A stretch of DNA of 51,494 nucleotides. Source: an uncultured Eubacterium sp. (lineage in GTDB: Bacteria > Bacillota > Clostridia > Lachnospirales > Lachnospiraceae). Of this stretch, positions 8,186-17,647 are shown one piece after another; position 1 is the stretch's first letter; every line of letters starts with the position of its first letter. Under the pieces are notes generated by a model. The model did no database searches, was not told the DNA's origin, and worked only from the letters and a program-made list of their open reading frames with translations. The stretch covers positions 1-51,494 of the forward strand of contig CANDJC010000016.1 of the NCBI GenBank assembly GCA_947384955.1, written 5' to 3'. Made by a program: the position numbers and the translations under genes.

Positions 8186-10129
8186 TCATTCGATGACTTT
8201 TTCCAGACATCCATTATCTTTATTTACACGGAATAAAGAATTATCCTGTATTGCCTCTGGTTCTTTGAATAATTTTCCATAGGTATCCTTGAAGTAATCG
8301 TTTACCCGATACAGTGCCACATAATCGTAACTGCTTAAAAGTTCCTCCTTCCATTCCTTACAGCTTTTCTGGACCGTCCAGATATCGCCGTCATAAAAAG
8401 GCTCTTCTCCCATACTCCATGATCCAAATCCCTCATTTACTGTATTTGGACGTATGTTATATCTTAATATATATTGGTCAAATCCATTATTCGCCTGGGA
8501 AATAATATATACAGCAGAAACATTTTTACAAGTGTGTTTTATTTTATCTGTTATTTCTACATAATTTTGTCTCAATTCAAGTGCATCCTGATAATTTATC
8601 CTCAGTGTTTCTTTCACCAATTCCTTACCAGGCATTGCAAGCAAAATTACAACAATAAATACTGATTGTAATATTTTTCCCTGACAATTCTGACAAAAAA
8701 TAATTTTCCATAACAGTACAAACACTGTTATAGCAGATGCAAGAAAGACAATATTCTCATATCTTCCAAAAGATGCAAGCCTCATAGCTTCATATTGTGA
8801 GAAATTGAACATATAAGTAATGCACATTCCAATGACAAATGCTGCTATCTGAAATATAAATAAAATCATATATAATTTGGCCTGGCTTCTTTTTATCATG
8901 CCTTCTTTTACAACACATTTTAATGAAATATATATAAATAAAATTTCTATCACCATAAGTGACATATAGTTTAGAGAAATACCTGTATGTCCAAAAGAAA
9001 CATATGGTTCAAACAAGGCCTGAATGTAATTTTTCATTACATCTAACCGATAGGAATTATCCTTACCAAGGATAACATTTAACAGAACCATATAATTTAT
9101 TCTAATCTTTGCTGATACATTCTCTAAACCAGAACATTTTATTTCATAATTCCACAATAATTTTGGAACAGCCACAAAAAGCATTGTTATAAAAACATAT
9201 AAAAACTCTTGTATGATTCCTTTTTTACTATTACTGATACCCCCCCCCTTACATATCAGACGATCCAAGATATACAATACTGCCAAAATCACGGCAAATA
9301 ACATTCCGGCATCTTTAACCAAAACCAACGCTGCTGTAATAAACCAGATATAGACTGAATATAAAATATTTTTTTTACGTTCCATCCCCCAGACAACAAC
9401 AGCAGAAAATCCACTTCCTGCAAGAACAGCCAGAAACGGGTCGATATACGCTTTAGAATAAACTTCATTATAAAATATAGGCGGCACCAGCAAAATAATC
9501 CCAGCCAGGGATAATGCTTTCATTACCTGTTCCCATTTTATGTTTGAAAACAAAGGTAAAAGTACAGCTACAAACAATATCTGCCATGCAAAATAGCATC
9601 TCCATTCCATAAAACCAGCTTCTGGATGAATAAGAAGAAAAACCTTCTGCATCAGATATTGAAACAACGACATAATTGGAGGATACGTTTTAAACATAGA
9701 ATATGAAAGCGGATTTGTTCCAAAATCATCCAGTTCAGTCATCACTTTTACAATATCAATCCAATGTGAAAACTCATCCCAGCTGTGGGCCAGCAAACCA
9801 CGCAGAACCAGACTTGATCCAGTAAAAAAAATTAAGAAAAAGCAGAGTCCAGGTGTAACAATGTTACAAATAATCTGTTTCATATATTCCTTGCCTTTGT
9901 CTTTATGTTTCACCACCAATATGAAGCATCCTGCATACATTAACGCAGATAAAACAAGCACTGCATAAAATCCATATGTCAGATTCCCAAATATGCCAAA
10001 TAAAAATAATACCAGCGAATATCCAATGCATGTAATTGGCAAAATCTCCTCATATTTTTTATCAAATCTAGCTGCGCAAAATAAACTTCCTGATGAAATT
10101 ATTAACAAAAACACTATATTAACTAACAT
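8186..10129 (-). CDS. Large GT-C-like integral membrane protein 1 (G9 tract)
   Basis: About 647 residues with roughly twelve hydrophobic segments and a soluble C-terminal tail. Near residue 118 of the first outer loop lies HSWDEFSHW, an acidic motif placed as in GT-C glycosyltransferases that use polyprenyl-phosphate sugars. Its neighbour at 10168-12021 has the same size, a WDE motif at the same place and a similar ending (NSLFRVN versus NSLWKVN), so the two are paralogs. The ATG at 10129 aligns with the paralog's start; one 30 bases earlier is possible. A G9 run at 9240-9248 encodes Gly-Gly-Gly near residue 293. The GT-C role is inferred from layout and neighbours. Confidence 0.75.
   Translation of the reverse strand: MLVNIVFLLIISSGSLFCAARFDKKYEEILPITCIGYSLVLFLFGIFGNLTYGFYAVLVLSALMYAGCFILVVKHKDKGKEYMKQIICNIVTPGLCFFLIFFTGSSLVLRGLLAHSWDEFSHWIDIVKVMTELDDFGTNPLSYSMFKTYPPIMSLFQYLMQKVFLLIHPEAGFMEWRCYFAWQILFVAVLLPLFSNIKWEQVMKALSLAGIILLVPPIFYNEVYSKAYIDPFLAVLAGSGFSAVVVWGMERKKNILYSVYIWFITAALVLVKDAGMLFAVILAVLYILDRLICKGGGISNSKKGIIQEFLYVFITMLFVAVPKLLWNYEIKCSGLENVSAKIRINYMVLLNVILGKDNSYRLDVMKNYIQALFEPYVSFGHTGISLNYMSLMVIEILFIYISLKCVVKEGMIKRSQAKLYMILFIFQIAAFVIGMCITYMFNFSQYEAMRLASFGRYENIVFLASAITVFVLLWKIIFCQNCQGKILQSVFIVVILLAMPGKELVKETLRINYQDALELRQNYVEITDKIKHTCKNVSAVYIISQANNGFDQYILRYNIRPNTVNEGFGSWSMGEEPFYDGDIWTVQKSCKEWKEELLSSYDYVALYRVNDYFKDTYGKLFKEPEAIQDNSLFRVNKDNGCLEKVIE
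9240..9248 (-). repeat. G9 tract 2 (in GT-C-like gene 1)
   Basis: Nine G on the coding strand within K-G-G-G-I; frame open at this length. Confidence 0.85.
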
Positions 10130-10167
10130 ATATCTCACTTCTTTCTTCAAAAATACCATTCAAACTC

Positions 10168-12021
10168 TTATTCTGCCAGCCGCAGCAGCACGTCTTCTCC
10201 ATCTCCATTCACTTTCCAGAGAGAATTCTCTTTCACATCTTCCGAAAACATATCCCCAAACTGTTCAGCAAATCGTTCACTAATTCCCTGAATCCATACA
10301 TAGCTACATTGTTCCTCGTTCAAAAAATTCCGAAACTGATTTCTGGCATCTTGAATATCCTGTGGTATATCTGAATCTGTTGATACATTTGTAATATCAT
10401 AATAATTTTTAACATGATATTTTTTACCCAGAGATTCAAAATAAATTCTATGATGACATAATGAATACAGGCCAAGGTCCCACCCTTCACATATGACATA
10501 TATATTAACATTTTCTTTAAGTCCGATTAACTTCATTTTCTCATTCAGTGCCAATGATGATTCTATACCTGTTTCTACAGCTGGCTTACATACATTATCA
10601 AGCCCTTTTGCCGAATGAAATGGAAATACTGCAAACACAGATATGAATATCAGCTGTGTCAGCAGTCTATTCAAACGCCTTCCTTCCCATATTGCTTTGA
10701 AGTTTTCCGAAAACATAAAAAAAATAAAAACCACCATAGCACATAACATTGTACAAGTATATCTCGGAAAGGACGATGTACTTTCCTTACCCCCATATAT
10801 CAAGTATAAACCAGCCATAAAAAAGAAAGTGCATACATTTAATGTCATATACGAAACAAAATACCTTCTTCTTTTTTCTCTGCCAGACATCGCTCCTACA
10901 ATAAATAATATTACTGTCAGTATGAAATACACCATGATAAAACTGCATGTATTAATCAAATCTGGATAATCTGTCTGAATTACATTCGTTAAAAAAATTT
11001 CTTTCACAAATGATTTTAGAGCCGTTCCATCACGCAATAAAGAGCTGTGAAAACCAACTATATTTTTCACATTTTCACGAAAACAAAGTATCTGCCATAT
11101 ACCCCAGACAAAAACATTACTTAAAAGCAGCATGCCTCCTTTTATGAGCCACTGCCCGTTTTTTCTTTTTTCATAAATCATTGCTCCTAGAATAACAATC
11201 ACGGTAAGAACTATCCCAGAACTTTTTAAAAGAACCAGTGTAATCAGTGCTGCAGCTAATCTGAAAAAAGAAAATAGCTCTGTAAATACCCCCCCCCGCG
11301 TCATCAGATATAATAAATATCCCAATGTCAGCCCTATGATAGGATCTACAAACAGGCTGGCATAAAAATTTGCAAAATCAAAAGAACTGTTATAACACAA
11401 CGCTGGAATCAAAAAAATGATAATTACCGCAATCGGAATTTTATAATATTCTTTCCACTTCAATTCTGAAAACCCAGCTGCCAGCAGAGAAGATGCATAA
11501 ACCCCGTAAGAGAAAAAAAGTGTGGATTCTCTAAAATTAAAAGAACATTTTTCAAAAAAATATGCCCACAGTGATATTCCAGGAATATAAGATCTCATAC
11601 CAGTAAACATCAGGGAATCACTTGACAGCTGAAATTTTCCTGTATAAAACAATATTTTAGGATATGCGCCCCATAAACGCAGTTCATCCCATAATGAAAC
11701 AATATTATCTTTTGTAATGATATATATCAGGATAAGTGATAATAACCAAATGAGAACGCATGGACGAAACAGAACTTTTGCAAGGGAATTTCGCCTGTTT
11801 TTTGTTTTCAGCCAAAATATGATTGAAATCACTGCTCCAAAGAAAAATGTGATTATTATATAAAAACCAGCCAGCAGCATGTCTATGCAATAAAATAAAT
11901 ATAAAACAGTTATAATTAAACCTATTACTACAGGAAGCATTTCCACAAAATTCTTATTAAACTTTACCGCTCCCCATAATGTTATTGACATTACTACTAT
12001 AATCGGAATAAAAACCGTCAT
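10168..12021 (-). CDS. Large GT-C-like integral membrane protein 2 (G9 tract)
   Basis: The 617-residue multi-pass membrane protein starts with a hydrophobic segment and has SLWDELRLWGAYP near residue 108-120, matching the WDE loop of the protein at 8186-10129. A cytosolic or external domain of about 130 residues closes the protein. Predicted GT-C type glycosyltransferase or a related oligosaccharide-modifying enzyme; no closer family recognised. A G9 run at 11289-11297 encodes part of T-R-G-G-V near residue 241, so slippage would leave only the first third. The gene is AT-rich compared with the flanks. It follows the nucleotidyltransferase fusion by about 50 bases. Confidence 0.75.
   Translation of the reverse strand: MTVFIPIIVVMSITLWGAVKFNKNFVEMLPVVIGLIITVLYLFYCIDMLLAGFYIIITFFFGAVISIIFWLKTKNRRNSLAKVLFRPCVLIWLLSLILIYIITKDNIVSLWDELRLWGAYPKILFYTGKFQLSSDSLMFTGMRSYIPGISLWAYFFEKCSFNFRESTLFFSYGVYASSLLAAGFSELKWKEYYKIPIAVIIIFLIPALCYNSSFDFANFYASLFVDPIIGLTLGYLLYLMTRGGVFTELFSFFRLAAALITLVLLKSSGIVLTVIVILGAMIYEKRKNGQWLIKGGMLLLSNVFVWGIWQILCFRENVKNIVGFHSSLLRDGTALKSFVKEIFLTNVIQTDYPDLINTCSFIMVYFILTVILFIVGAMSGREKRRRYFVSYMTLNVCTFFFMAGLYLIYGGKESTSSFPRYTCTMLCAMVVFIFFMFSENFKAIWEGRRLNRLLTQLIFISVFAVFPFHSAKGLDNVCKPAVETGIESSLALNEKMKLIGLKENVNIYVICEGWDLGLYSLCHHRIYFESLGKKYHVKNYYDITNVSTDSDIPQDIQDARNQFRNFLNEEQCSYVWIQGISERFAEQFGDMFSEDVKENSLWKVNGDGEDVLLRLAE
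11289..11297 (-). repeat. G9 tract 3 (in GT-C-like gene 2)
   Basis: Nine G on the coding strand within R-G-G-V; frame open at this length. Confidence 0.85.
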
Positions 12022-12071
12022 ATATAATTACCTCTTGCTAATTCAAAGATACTCCAAAACTTCCCAGAATT

Positions 12072-13883
12072 TCAATCTATCTTACATATTCTGCGAGCAG
12101 CATCCAAAAAAATATTATTTTCCTTTTCATTCCTGACTGCAATCCTGACATAATTTTTTCCGCCAAGCTTTTCCGATAAATCCTTAATCAATATATTTTC
12201 ATCCTCCAAAAGTTTTTCCGTAAACTCTTTCGATGACATTTTCCCTGTCAGTTCAGCCATGATATAATTTGCCTGTGATGGAACAACCCTCATACCATTT
12301 ATATCTGACAGTTCTTTCATGAACCTTTCCCTTTCTGTCTTCAGCTTAACCAGGGAAAGCTGATAATCTGTTTTGTACTTCTCCTCAATTTGCATATAAA
12401 ACTCTGCAAAAGAATTAATATTCCATATAGATACAGATTTTTTCACCTGTGCAACAGCACCATCATTTCCAGATGCTAAAACTCCCAGCCTCAATCCCGG
12501 CACACCGTATGACTTAGATATGCTTTTTACGACAAAAAGATGCGGATTCTGTTCCAATAAATCCTGCCTGATTAATGTCTGTCCCTCATTTGCAAAATCT
12601 GCAAAAGATTCGTCAATTACAAGCTTTATTCCTCTGTCTTTACTCCATCCAATCAGCTTCTGTAAACCTTTATATGAAATATAGTTTCCTGACGGATTAT
12701 CTGGATTGATGATAATCAGGCTTTCAATATCCTTCCCGCAAAAAAATTTCTCCAGATCACTTTCATCATATCTGTAATCCTTGCCAGACGGAACATAAAT
12801 AACAGCATCATTATTGCCATAACGATTTAAATATTCCTCAAAAGCGGGTCTGACAAACCCCGCTTTTCGGATTATACTTTCCATCAATACCTTTATCAAT
12901 TCTGCCGCTCCGTTTCCAACAGCAATATTTTGTTCCATTACTCCAAAATTCCTGGATGCAAGCAGTGAATTTACCCGCATTCCAGACGGATACTGCGTCA
13001 GAAGCCTGTCAAAGCTGGCCTTCATCTCATCCTTCATTTTTATGGACGGAAAATATGGATTAACCAAATAGCAAAAATCCAAAAGTTTGGGATAACGCCA
13101 ATATCCTCCATATCTGCCAGCTGTCAGACATAATTTCCCTGCTGCATCTTCCGCAAACATGGAAGACGCGATATCCAGATCCTGAATATCGTCTATTTCA
13201 TACCATTTCTGTCCGTGAAGTCTTTTTGCCTTTATTGCCGGCTGATCCAGTACAGCAATAACACGCAGAACTTGTTCATAATACTCATTATTTCCAAGCG
13301 CTTTTATATAGGCCTTTAGAAACGGTACATAATAGTTCTGTGAAAAATTCTGACTGAATTTGTATATATTTACCGTTTTATAATAGTTTCCGCTCTCGCT
13401 ATACTGAAACCTGCTTCCTGGAACAAATTCCAGTATGTTGTCATCATCGTCCAATTTCATGCATGTACCATCCATCCAGCTTTCGTACCTGTCAGCCAGT
13501 GCCAGCGTGTCCCGCGGATCAATGATAAGCTCTTTCAAAACAGAATCCTCAAATATCAGGTCAGACTCAAACAAAAGTGTATCTTCTCTGCATAGCCAGT
13601 CTCCTGCCAGAGAAAGTGAATATATATTATTTGTCCTGTCATATGTATCATTCCATATGAAAACAAGCGGTGTATGAATATTCAATTGTTTAACATGATT
13701 TATCAGTTTCCTTCCCTCATATCCGACCACAATAATGATTCTGGACAGACTGCACACTTCAATCTGTCTGAGCATTCTGTCAATCAAAGGAATTCCATTT
13801 ATTTTAACCATGCATTTTGTATTATTTTGCGTAAGATGCTTCAACCTTTTTCCCATCCCCGCTGCCAGTATAACAGCCTGCAT
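12072..13883 (-). CDS. Bifunctional LicC-like nucleotidyltransferase / CobD-HisC-like PLP enzyme
   Basis: About 603 residues. Residues 1-235 are a sugar/choline-phosphate nucleotidyltransferase domain (LAAGMGKRL at 6-14, then a KCMVKINGIPLI lysine region, as in LicC). Residues 250-603 are a fold-type I PLP enzyme close to HisC/CobD: NPDNPSGNY near 393, VIDESFADF with the PLP Asp near 424, and SISKSYG with the predicted Schiff-base Lys near 457. CobD-like enzymes decarboxylate threonine phosphate, and Campylobacter relatives decarboxylate serine phosphate to phosphoethanolamine. The fusion could make and then CTP-activate such an alcohol phosphate for the nearby LicD. Start chosen at 13883 (AGGAG eight bases upstream). 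A transaminase role is the alternative. Confidence 0.85.
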   Translation of the reverse strand: MQAVILAAGMGKRLKHLTQNNTKCMVKINGIPLIDRMLRQIEVCSLSRIIIVVGYEGRKLINHVKQLNIHTPLVFIWNDTYDRTNNIYSLSLAGDWLCREDTLLFESDLIFEDSVLKELIIDPRDTLALADRYESWMDGTCMKLDDDDNILEFVPGSRFQYSESGNYYKTVNIYKFSQNFSQNYYVPFLKAYIKALGNNEYYEQVLRVIAVLDQPAIKAKRLHGQKWYEIDDIQDLDIASSMFAEDAAGKLCLTAGRYGGYWRYPKLLDFCYLVNPYFPSIKMKDEMKASFDRLLTQYPSGMRVNSLLASRNFGVMEQNIAVGNGAAELIKVLMESIIRKAGFVRPAFEEYLNRYGNNDAVIYVPSGKDYRYDESDLEKFFCGKDIESLIIINPDNPSGNYISYKGLQKLIGWSKDRGIKLVIDESFADFANEGQTLIRQDLLEQNPHLFVVKSISKSYGVPGLRLGVLASGNDGAVAQVKKSVSIWNINSFAEFYMQIEEKYKTDYQLSLVKLKTERERFMKELSDINGMRVVPSQANYIMAELTGKMSSKEFTEKLLEDENILIKDLSEKLGGKNYVRIAVRNEKENNIFLDAARRICKID

Positions 13884-13909
13884 ATGTTCTTCTCCTACCT
13901 CTTCCACTA

Positions 13910-14635
13910 CTATAAAATATAACAGTTAAAAAGAAATTCTCCATTGATATATTCCGGGTTTTCTACTCCTGTATAAATAACTTTTTTTCCATAGTCTGAT
14001 GCAATCTTTTCAATCCAAGTCTTATCGAAAAAAAGTTTAGATAGCCCGTCATATTTTGTACTGTAGTCTTCTATCGCCCGTTCTCGCAAATCCATTAATT
14101 CCTGTTCATATTCAGCATTATGTATTTCCCCTAAATAAGTCAGTTTTCTGCTCTTTGTAATCATTTTTCGGAGTACGGATTCTGCATATTCAAGAGAGTC
14201 AAAATACTGAAATACACTTTCAGACATCACAATGTCATATTTCGGATTTACAGATATATCATCCGCTTCGCAGCATAAAAAATCATCTGAACCCGTTATT
14301 TCTTTGGCACTACGAATCATGGCAGCTGAGTAATCAATCCCACCCACTTTGCATTTACCCCCCCCCAGACGATTTTGAAACAAATACAGATTTACACCGC
14401 TTCCACATCCAATTTCAAAAATACTCCCGATATTCATACCTATCAGTTCTCGAACTTTATCAAAAAATGCAAGCCATTCATTATAAAATGCCCTGTAATA
14501 CACTTCTTCATTTTCTACTGCAACATCAAATCCATTTGCTTTTTTTAATACACAAAACTGTTCAAATTCGGTTTTACCCTTGTCACCCGTAACAGACTGT
14601 TTTCGATTCCATATTTCCTTCCACCTTTTTGCCAT
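13910..14635 (-). CDS. Class I SAM methyltransferase (G9 tract)
   Basis: The 241-residue protein has IFEIGCGSGVNLYLFQNRL near residue 68-86, GGIDYSAAMI and VMSESVFQYF, the standard motifs of small-molecule methyltransferases. It sits between licD and the nucleotidyltransferase-PLP fusion, so methylation of the amino-alcohol phosphate or of the sugar carrying it is plausible but unproven. The G9 run at 14358-14366 (L-G-G-G-K, near residue 90) lies directly behind the SAM-binding motif, so a slip would kill the enzyme. GGAGG lies 8 bases before the ATG. Confidence 0.82.
   Translation of the reverse strand: MAKRWKEIWNRKQSVTGDKGKTEFEQFCVLKKANGFDVAVENEEVYYRAFYNEWLAFFDKVRELIGMNIGSIFEIGCGSGVNLYLFQNRLGGGKCKVGGIDYSAAMIRSAKEITGSDDFLCCEADDISVNPKYDIVMSESVFQYFDSLEYAESVLRKMITKSRKLTYLGEIHNAEYEQELMDLRERAIEDYSTKYDGLSKLFFDKTWIEKIASDYGKKVIYTGVENPEYINGEFLFNCYIL
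14358..14366 (-). repeat. G9 tract 4 (in methyltransferase gene)
   Basis: Nine G on the coding strand within L-G-G-G-K; frame open at this length. Confidence 0.85.
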
Positions 14636-14705
14636 TATAGTCCTCCATGAAAATCAATTTTAAAACATTATCTCCTATATAACCCTTTTTATCGCCTATT
14701 ATTGT

Positions 14706-15524
14706 TCATCTTATTTTAGAATTTTTCCAAAAGACCTTACACTGATGATGTGTAACCCGCTCTTCCACAGGCGGAAGCTTCATATAATCGCCATAAAAGT
14801 TTGTTAAAACTTCATCATACCCTTTCGGTATTTTAAATTGAAATCCTTCGAAATCAGCCATCAAATATTCCTCAAAACAGCTTTTATGAGCTCTGTCTCC
14901 AAGTTCAAAAAAGAAGCATTCCGTCGAACCTGCGTACACAGAATTCTGGTAGTTATATTTCTGGTGATATTTTTTTGCTGTATTTAATAATCCCTTTTTT
15001 CCGCGAAATACATATTTCACAATTCCATATGCAATCCAGCTCTTTATATTAAACTGCTTCTTATCCGAATTAAAAATAAAATGAAGCTTATAAATAAACT
15101 TTAATTTTTTACACCATTTTACAAAAGCAGCTTCGTTATCAGGCTGTCCGTCTAAAGGAAATACATCAATATCTACGCCAGGGACATAGGATTTATATTC
15201 GATTCCTTTTTCAATTTTTATAGTTCTTTTGTCAACTATTTTTACCATTGGATGATGGGATGATGCTGAATATGGAGATACCAGATGCAGATTTTTATTT
15301 TGGCAGCATTTATTAAAAGATGCGGTCAATTTTTCATAATCATCTCTCGGAACATAAATGTCAATATCATCATCCCAGGGAATAAAACCTTTGTGCCTGA
15401 CAGCGCCCAGTAGTGTGCCATATGCCAAAAAATATGTAAGTTTCCTTGAATCGCAAAAATCTGCTACTTCCTTTAAAATTTGAAGCTGTATTTTTTTATG
15501 TTCGTTAAATCCTATTTCAACCAT
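14706..15524 (-). CDS. licD: LicD family phosphotransferase
   Basis: The 272-residue protein has the LicD signature GTLLGAVRHKGFIPWDDDID near residue 37-56 with the metal-binding Asp triad, and IDVFPLDG near residue 94-101. LicD proteins transfer phosphocholine or similar groups from CDP-activated donors to glycans. The neighbouring fusion protein may provide the donor. A terminator-like or promoter signal was not seen; the gap to the methyltransferase is 70 bases, consistent with one transcript. No membrane segment; acts at the inner face of the membrane. Confidence 0.92.
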   Translation of the reverse strand: MVEIGFNEHKKIQLQILKEVADFCDSRKLTYFLAYGTLLGAVRHKGFIPWDDDIDIYVPRDDYEKLTASFNKCCQNKNLHLVSPYSASSHHPMVKIVDKRTIKIEKGIEYKSYVPGVDIDVFPLDGQPDNEAAFVKWCKKLKFIYKLHFIFNSDKKQFNIKSWIAYGIVKYVFRGKKGLLNTAKKYHQKYNYQNSVYAGSTECFFFELGDRAHKSCFEEYLMADFEGFQFKIPKGYDEVLTNFYGDYMKLPPVEERVTHHQCKVFWKNSKIR

Positions 15525-15564
15525 GCAGACCCTTTCTATTTTAAAAGGCTAAATTTAAAAATTA

Positions 15565-16914
15565 TTATAATCTCCAATATTTTAACCCTGAAATTTCAAG
15601 CTGCTCTATACTATAAATACCCTTCACATCAATTAATACCTTTTCATTATCTAAAATATCTGTTCTGTACAATTTTTTTATTTCTTTCAAATCCATATCC
15701 ATAAATTCTTTATGTGCAACCGCCATAATGATACAGTCCGCATCCCTAATATCTTTTAAATCAGTTAGTTCAACATGATATACCAGCCTGGCATCTTCTT
15801 TTGAAGCCCATGGGTCAGCAATCATCGGATTAATTCCAAATTCATTTAGCCTTTTTGCTATATCGTATACCTTACTATTTCTAATATCAGGACAGTTCTC
15901 CTTAAATGTCAGCCCAAATATGACCACTCTGCTCTTCTTTGGTGTCTGCCCTGCCTCTATCATTTTTTTTATCGCGGCATTTGCCACATAAATTCCCATC
16001 GAATCATTCACAATCCTGCCGTTTAAAATTATCTGGCTATGATATCCAAGTTTTTCTGCTTCATATGTAAAATAATACGGGTCTACTCCGATACAATGCC
16101 CGCCAACGAGTCCTGGCCTGAAACCAAGTGCATTCCATTTTGTGTTCATTCCATCGATTACTTCATTTGTATCTATTTCCATACGGTCAAATACCATAGC
16201 CAATTCATTCATAAACGCGATATTCAAATCCCTCTGTGAATTTTCAACCACTTTGATTGCCTCCGCTGTCTTTATATTACTGACAGGATATGTTCCAGCC
16301 TCAATAACCAGATTATAAACATTTCGAATGACATTAAGACTTTTCTTATCCGTTGCAGATACCACCTTACATATTTTTGATAATGTATGAATTTTATCGC
16401 CTGGATTAATACGTTCCGGGCTGTATCCTACCTTAAAATCATCACCACATGTCAGCCCGGATTCGTGTTCTAAAATAGGTATGCATATATCTTCTGTCAC
16501 ACCTGGATAAACTGTCGATTCATATACTATAATAGTTTCAGGTTCTAGATTTCTGCCAACAATAGCACTCGCCTGCTCAACCGGATAAAGGTCTGGTGTA
16601 TGATCTGTATTTACTGGAGTAGGCACTGCCACAATAATAAAACGAGCTTTTTTCAGCTCGTCCTCATTTGCTGTATATTTTATTTTCAAAGACTTAATTG
16701 TCTCTGTTCCAATTTCGTTCGTAGGATCAATCCCAGATTTGTACATCCTGATTTTTTCCTTATTAATATCAAAACCTATAACATTCAGACCTTTGTTTGC
16801 GAAAGCTGCTGCTATAGGCATTCCAACGTACCCAAGTCCGACTACTGCCAGAATAGCCTCTCTATTTTCCAGCTGTTCATACAATTCAGCGTTCTTATTC
16901 ACTTTAGTTTTCAT
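15565..16914 (-). CDS. UDP-HexNAc 6-dehydrogenase (TviB/WbpO type)
   Basis: The 449-residue enzyme has VVGLGYVGMPIAAAF (NAD site, near residue 24-38), VAVPTPVN, YESTVYPG, GYSPERINPGDK and GGHCIGVDPYY near residue 265-275 with the catalytic cysteine. These fit the UDP-GlcNAc/UDP-GalNAc dehydrogenases TviB and WbpO better than UDP-Glc dehydrogenase. It would supply a UDP-N-acetylhexosaminuronic acid for the repeat unit, giving an acidic polymer. A strong AAGGAGG site precedes the ATG. Exact sugar (GlcNAcA or GalNAcA) cannot be told. Confidence 0.9.
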   Translation of the reverse strand: MKTKVNKNAELYEQLENREAILAVVGLGYVGMPIAAAFANKGLNVIGFDINKEKIRMYKSGIDPTNEIGTETIKSLKIKYTANEDELKKARFIIVAVPTPVNTDHTPDLYPVEQASAIVGRNLEPETIIVYESTVYPGVTEDICIPILEHESGLTCGDDFKVGYSPERINPGDKIHTLSKICKVVSATDKKSLNVIRNVYNLVIEAGTYPVSNIKTAEAIKVVENSQRDLNIAFMNELAMVFDRMEIDTNEVIDGMNTKWNALGFRPGLVGGHCIGVDPYYFTYEAEKLGYHSQIILNGRIVNDSMGIYVANAAIKKMIEAGQTPKKSRVVIFGLTFKENCPDIRNSKVYDIAKRLNEFGINPMIADPWASKEDARLVYHVELTDLKDIRDADCIIMAVAHKEFMDMDLKEIKKLYRTDILDNEKVLIDVKGIYSIEQLEISGLKYWRL

Positions 16915-16932
16915 ATTAAGCTGCCTCCTTTT

Positions 16933-17643
16933 TTATAATGAACAAAGAAATTTGTTTTTATATGATGCAATTACACAGCAATATGTTGCTCCTTCATATA
17001 TTGTATCAGTGTACTTAATATGATTACTATCTAAAATCTGTTTTATTTGTAAACATGTATTTCTTTCCCCTGTCCGATTAACATCATCAATAATTATCAC
17101 AAATTCCCTTTCAAGAATATCAGGAAGCAATTCCAAAATATCCGTTCGTGACTTACATTTTCCTCCAAACGGAGCATCTACAGAAATAATTTGAAACTTA
17201 TATCCATGTAGTGATTCTGATAAATTTTCATAAGCATAATGTTCATCATTTCCAGATCCCTTTTTAACTAATTTTTGTTTCTTAACAACGCTGCATGAAG
17301 GTAACGGATGAGATTTTTCATAAAATTCTATCCAGTCATTATCATGCTCTGCTATAAAATGTACTGCATCCGCATTATCTGTATTCTCAAAATATTTCGA
17401 TATAAGTGTTGTAGAAGCACCCAGTCCAAGTTCCAAAACACTCACAGGCTTTAAATCATTTAGTATTCGGGTCATTATATATAAATAGTTGTAACCTACA
17501 GCCCATCGCCCTGGTGATATACCTGGCATATTTTCCAGCCATGGGACCCCTTTCAGTGTATCATGCCACACATTCGCCCAGATTAGTTCATCGTTTTGAT
17601 TCTTTAACGCCCTAAAAAAATTTTTAATTCCTTTAAAAGTCAT
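16933..17643 (-). CDS. SAM methyltransferase-like Rossmann protein
   Basis: The 236-residue protein has VSVLELGLGASTTLISKYF near residue 62-80 (motif I) and IISVDAPFGG and FVIIIDDVNRTGE later in the fold. It resembles class I methyltransferase-like proteins found in capsule loci, but the second half is atypical and the acceptor cannot be told. It lies four bases after the flippase gene and 18 bases before the dehydrogenase. AAGGAG lies 8 bases before the ATG. Confidence 0.6.
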   Translation of the reverse strand: MTFKGIKNFFRALKNQNDELIWANVWHDTLKGVPWLENMPGISPGRWAVGYNYLYIMTRILNDLKPVSVLELGLGASTTLISKYFENTDNADAVHFIAEHDNDWIEFYEKSHPLPSCSVVKKQKLVKKGSGNDEHYAYENLSESLHGYKFQIISVDAPFGGKCKSRTDILELLPDILEREFVIIIDDVNRTGERNTCLQIKQILDSNHIKYTDTIYEGATYCCVIASYKNKFLCSL

Positions 17644-17647
17644 TATT

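Noticed and set aside
12072-13883. Assignment as the phosphonate enzyme PntC (AEP cytidylyltransferase-transaminase)
   Set aside because: The PLP part is HisC/CobD-like rather than PhnW-like, and no PEP mutase or phosphonopyruvate decarboxylase gene is in the window. It stays an alternative only.
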